Assembly (NCBI RefSeq): GCF_002018875.1
Contig: NZ_MVOL01000003.1
Coordinates: forward strand, 248,001 to 312,000
Direction of reading: 5' to 3'
Source of the DNA: Pseudomonas sp. MF4836
GTDB lineage: Bacteria > Pseudomonadota > Gammaproteobacteria > Pseudomonadales > Pseudomonadaceae
Length of the DNA: 64,000 bases
This document shows, piece by piece, positions 62,414 to 64,000 of this stretch (position 1 is its first letter; each line of letters begins with the position of its first letter). The notes below the pieces were generated by a model. The model made no database searches. It was not told the DNA's origin and worked only from the letters and a program-made list of their open reading frames with translations. The position numbers and the translations under genes are program-made.

Positions 62414-63988
62414 TCAATCGCGCAATTCGGTCTGGCGTTCGACGGGGTCGATCAGCACCGCTTTTTGTTGGCGCACCAGCAGGTCGAGAATCTCGTCCTG
62501 GCGCTCGCCGAGAATCCCCGAGAAGCTGATGCCGCTGCTTTTGGTCGGTGCGAGCATCGATACGCGGTACAGCTCCACGCTCAGCGGCGAGTCGATGGAC
62601 ATCGGGCCGCTGCCGTTGGCCGCCAGTTCGCCGCCGACCACGATCAGCGAAACCTGGGCATCGAACGGATCGAGCTTGATATCGCGGTCGGTGTCGGAGA
62701 GGTCCTTGATGTGGCCATAGACCCCGGTCAGGCCGTTGGCCATGGAGATGTTTTCGTAGAGGCGGATATTCACGCTGTTACGAATGCGGATGCCGTGGCG
62801 TTTGTTGCTCAGCACCTTGTTGCCCCACAACAGGTTGTCGGCACTCTCGTAGAGGGTGATGCCGTCGGTGTGGTTGCGGTAGATCTCGTTGTAGGCGATC
62901 ACGTTGTTGATGCTGTTGCGGTCGATCACCAGGCCCGAGAGTTTGTTGTCGAAGCTGCGGTTGTTGAAGATGAAGCTGTCGTTGACCTCGCGGGAAATGA
63001 TGATCCCGTGCTTCTTCTTGGTCCCGTGCACGGTGTTGTCCGCGATGATCAGGCCGTGGGAACGGTCATGGGGGTCGATGCCGTAGACGATGTTGTCTTT
63101 GTAGGTGTTGCCCTTGACCACGAAGTCGCGGGTTTCGTAGCAGTAGAAGCCGTACCACATGTCCGAAAACTCCGAGCCGACGATCCAGCCGGTGGGTTCA
63201 GGGCGCTTGAGGACCTTGGCCATGTTCGGCGTGTATTGGGAAATACTCACGCCGTAGGACTTGCTGTTGGCGTAGCCGAAGCTGGCCATCTGGCTGTTGA
63301 CGATGTAGGTCTCGGTGCCGCCCCAGGCCAGCAGGAACGGCCGGAATTCCTTGGGCGAGCGGAAAGTCGCCGGGCCGTTGTCCTTCTCGCGCCAGCCGGT
63401 GACCTTGGTGTCACGCACAAACAGCTGGCCATCGTTGACCAGGAACGAACCGCCTTCCTGGGACAGGCGCAGCTCCTTGGTCTGCTGGTCGATGTCGAGG
63501 ATGCCGTGGCGTCCGACCACGATCGGGATCCTGGCCAGGTAGACCCCGGGCGCGGTTTCGCTGATGTACTGCTTGGGCAGTTTTTTCACCAGGTCCTTGA
63601 GGTTGATGTAGCCGTCGTCGACGAAAATCGCCTGGGGGATCCCGTGCTGGCGCACCACCCACTCGGCCATTTTGTTATCGCCGCCGATAAAGTCCTTCAG
63701 GGCGTCTTCCTGCATCATGCGGCGCACGCTGATCTTGCCCGGCTTGCTGCGCACGATCTTGGCCGCGGCGGCCTCGGCGGTGTAGCCGGAGAGGTCGGGC
63801 AGGGTCGGTTTGGCCAGTTCCAGCGGCTCGGTCGGCGCGCTGCTGACGGTGTAGGTCTTGGCCTGTTGCAGTTCCTTGGCCACGACTGGCGCCTTGGCCG
63901 GCTCGGCCGTCGCGAAGGCGGCCGAGCTGGCCAGCAGCATCGCGCCGGCCAGCAGGCTGAGGCAGCCTTTCGCGGCATGGCTGTTCAT
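62414..63988 (-). CDS. algG: Alginate C5-epimerase AlgG
   Basis: A 524-residue periplasmic mannuronan C5-epimerase that converts mannuronate to guluronate in the nascent polymer and helps the export complex. The signal peptide ends AAFATA. The parallel beta-helix of CASH repeats contains the active-site stretch DPHDRSH at 305-311. The protein appears complete at both ends. Upstream operon genes (algD, alg8, alg44, algK, algE) should lie beyond the right edge of the window. Confidence 0.96.
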   Translation of the reverse strand: MNSHAAKGCLSLLAGAMLLASSAAFATAEPAKAPVVAKELQQAKTYTVSSAPTEPLELAKPTLPDLSGYTAEAAAAKIVRSKPGKISVRRMMQEDALKDFIGGDNKMAEWVVRQHGIPQAIFVDDGYINLKDLVKKLPKQYISETAPGVYLARIPIVVGRHGILDIDQQTKELRLSQEGGSFLVNDGQLFVRDTKVTGWREKDNGPATFRSPKEFRPFLLAWGGTETYIVNSQMASFGYANSKSYGVSISQYTPNMAKVLKRPEPTGWIVGSEFSDMWYGFYCYETRDFVVKGNTYKDNIVYGIDPHDRSHGLIIADNTVHGTKKKHGIIISREVNDSFIFNNRSFDNKLSGLVIDRNSINNVIAYNEIYRNHTDGITLYESADNLLWGNKVLSNKRHGIRIRNSVNIRLYENISMANGLTGVYGHIKDLSDTDRDIKLDPFDAQVSLIVVGGELAANGSGPMSIDSPLSVELYRVSMLAPTKSSGISFSGILGERQDEILDLLVRQQKAVLIDPVERQTELRD

Positions 63989-64000
63989 GGGGTAGCAATT

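Noticed and set aside
1..64000. CRISPR arrays, rRNA and tRNA genes
   Set aside because: No regularly spaced short repeats and no recognisable rRNA or tRNA sequence were seen on reading through; a tRNAscan or CRISPR search would settle it.

Overview
The window looks like chromosome of a fluorescent Pseudomonas, most likely of the P. fluorescens lineage. The evidence is a GC-rich sequence, the alginate gene order algG-algX-algL-algI-algJ-algF-algA, an hmgABC homogentisate operon with a divergent IclR regulator, a yebG gene with a perfect LexA box, two FecI/FecR/TonB-receptor signalling sets, and several families typical of pseudomonads (DUF3509, DUF3077, DUF1302/DUF1329). I saw no rRNA, tRNA, CRISPR array or transposase gene.

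Layout, left part. 0-9 kb: an Asp-nucleophile alpha/beta hydrolase, an SDR, a small channel-like membrane protein, then DUF1302 and DUF1329 envelope genes followed by a large MalT-like LuxR regulator. 8.9-14.6 kb: IclR regulator, hmgA, fumarylacetoacetase, maleylacetoacetate isomerase and an aromatic-acid MFS transporter, together the lower tyrosine/phenylalanine pathway. 14.6-24.6 kb: mostly core genes (methyltransferase, SirB1-like protein, Leu/Glu-type dehydrogenase, yebG, psiE, DUF3509, serine transporter plus L-serine deaminase with a divergent LysR gene, and an HPF-like ribosome factor), with one unrecognised translationally coupled gene pair.

Middle. 24.6-36.3 kb is an iron-uptake block. 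A fecIRA set on the minus strand is divergent from a DUF3649/PepSY/DUF3325 inner-membrane operon. That operon runs into a second sigma/anti-sigma/TonB-receptor set ending in a beta-propeller gene. Fur-like boxes lie in the intergenic regions. 36.3-49.1 kb holds an AraC regulator, an EamA exporter, a GhrB-type reductase, a LysR gene divergent from a four-gene efflux operon (outer-membrane factor, FUSC pump, DUF1656, HlyD-type adaptor), two DUF3592 proteins, a Sel1-like lipoprotein and an SDR.

Right part. 49.1-54.5 kb is an accessory island. It holds an AT-rich stretch, a RES-domain toxin gene broken by one missing base, a convergent antitoxin-like HTH gene, and a hipBA toxin-antitoxin module between two direct repeats of about 400 bases. 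It ends with a DUF3077 gene behind an elaborately foldable leader of about 260 bases. The leader contains a 17-bp stem closing a three-way junction and mutually exclusive hairpins, one followed by a T7 run; it is the strongest candidate here for something undescribed. 54.5-64 kb is the distal alginate operon on the minus strand, with catalytic residues of AlgX, AlgJ and AlgI at their expected positions, a strong terminator after algA, and an odd G9-TT-G7 tract in the algL-algI gap.
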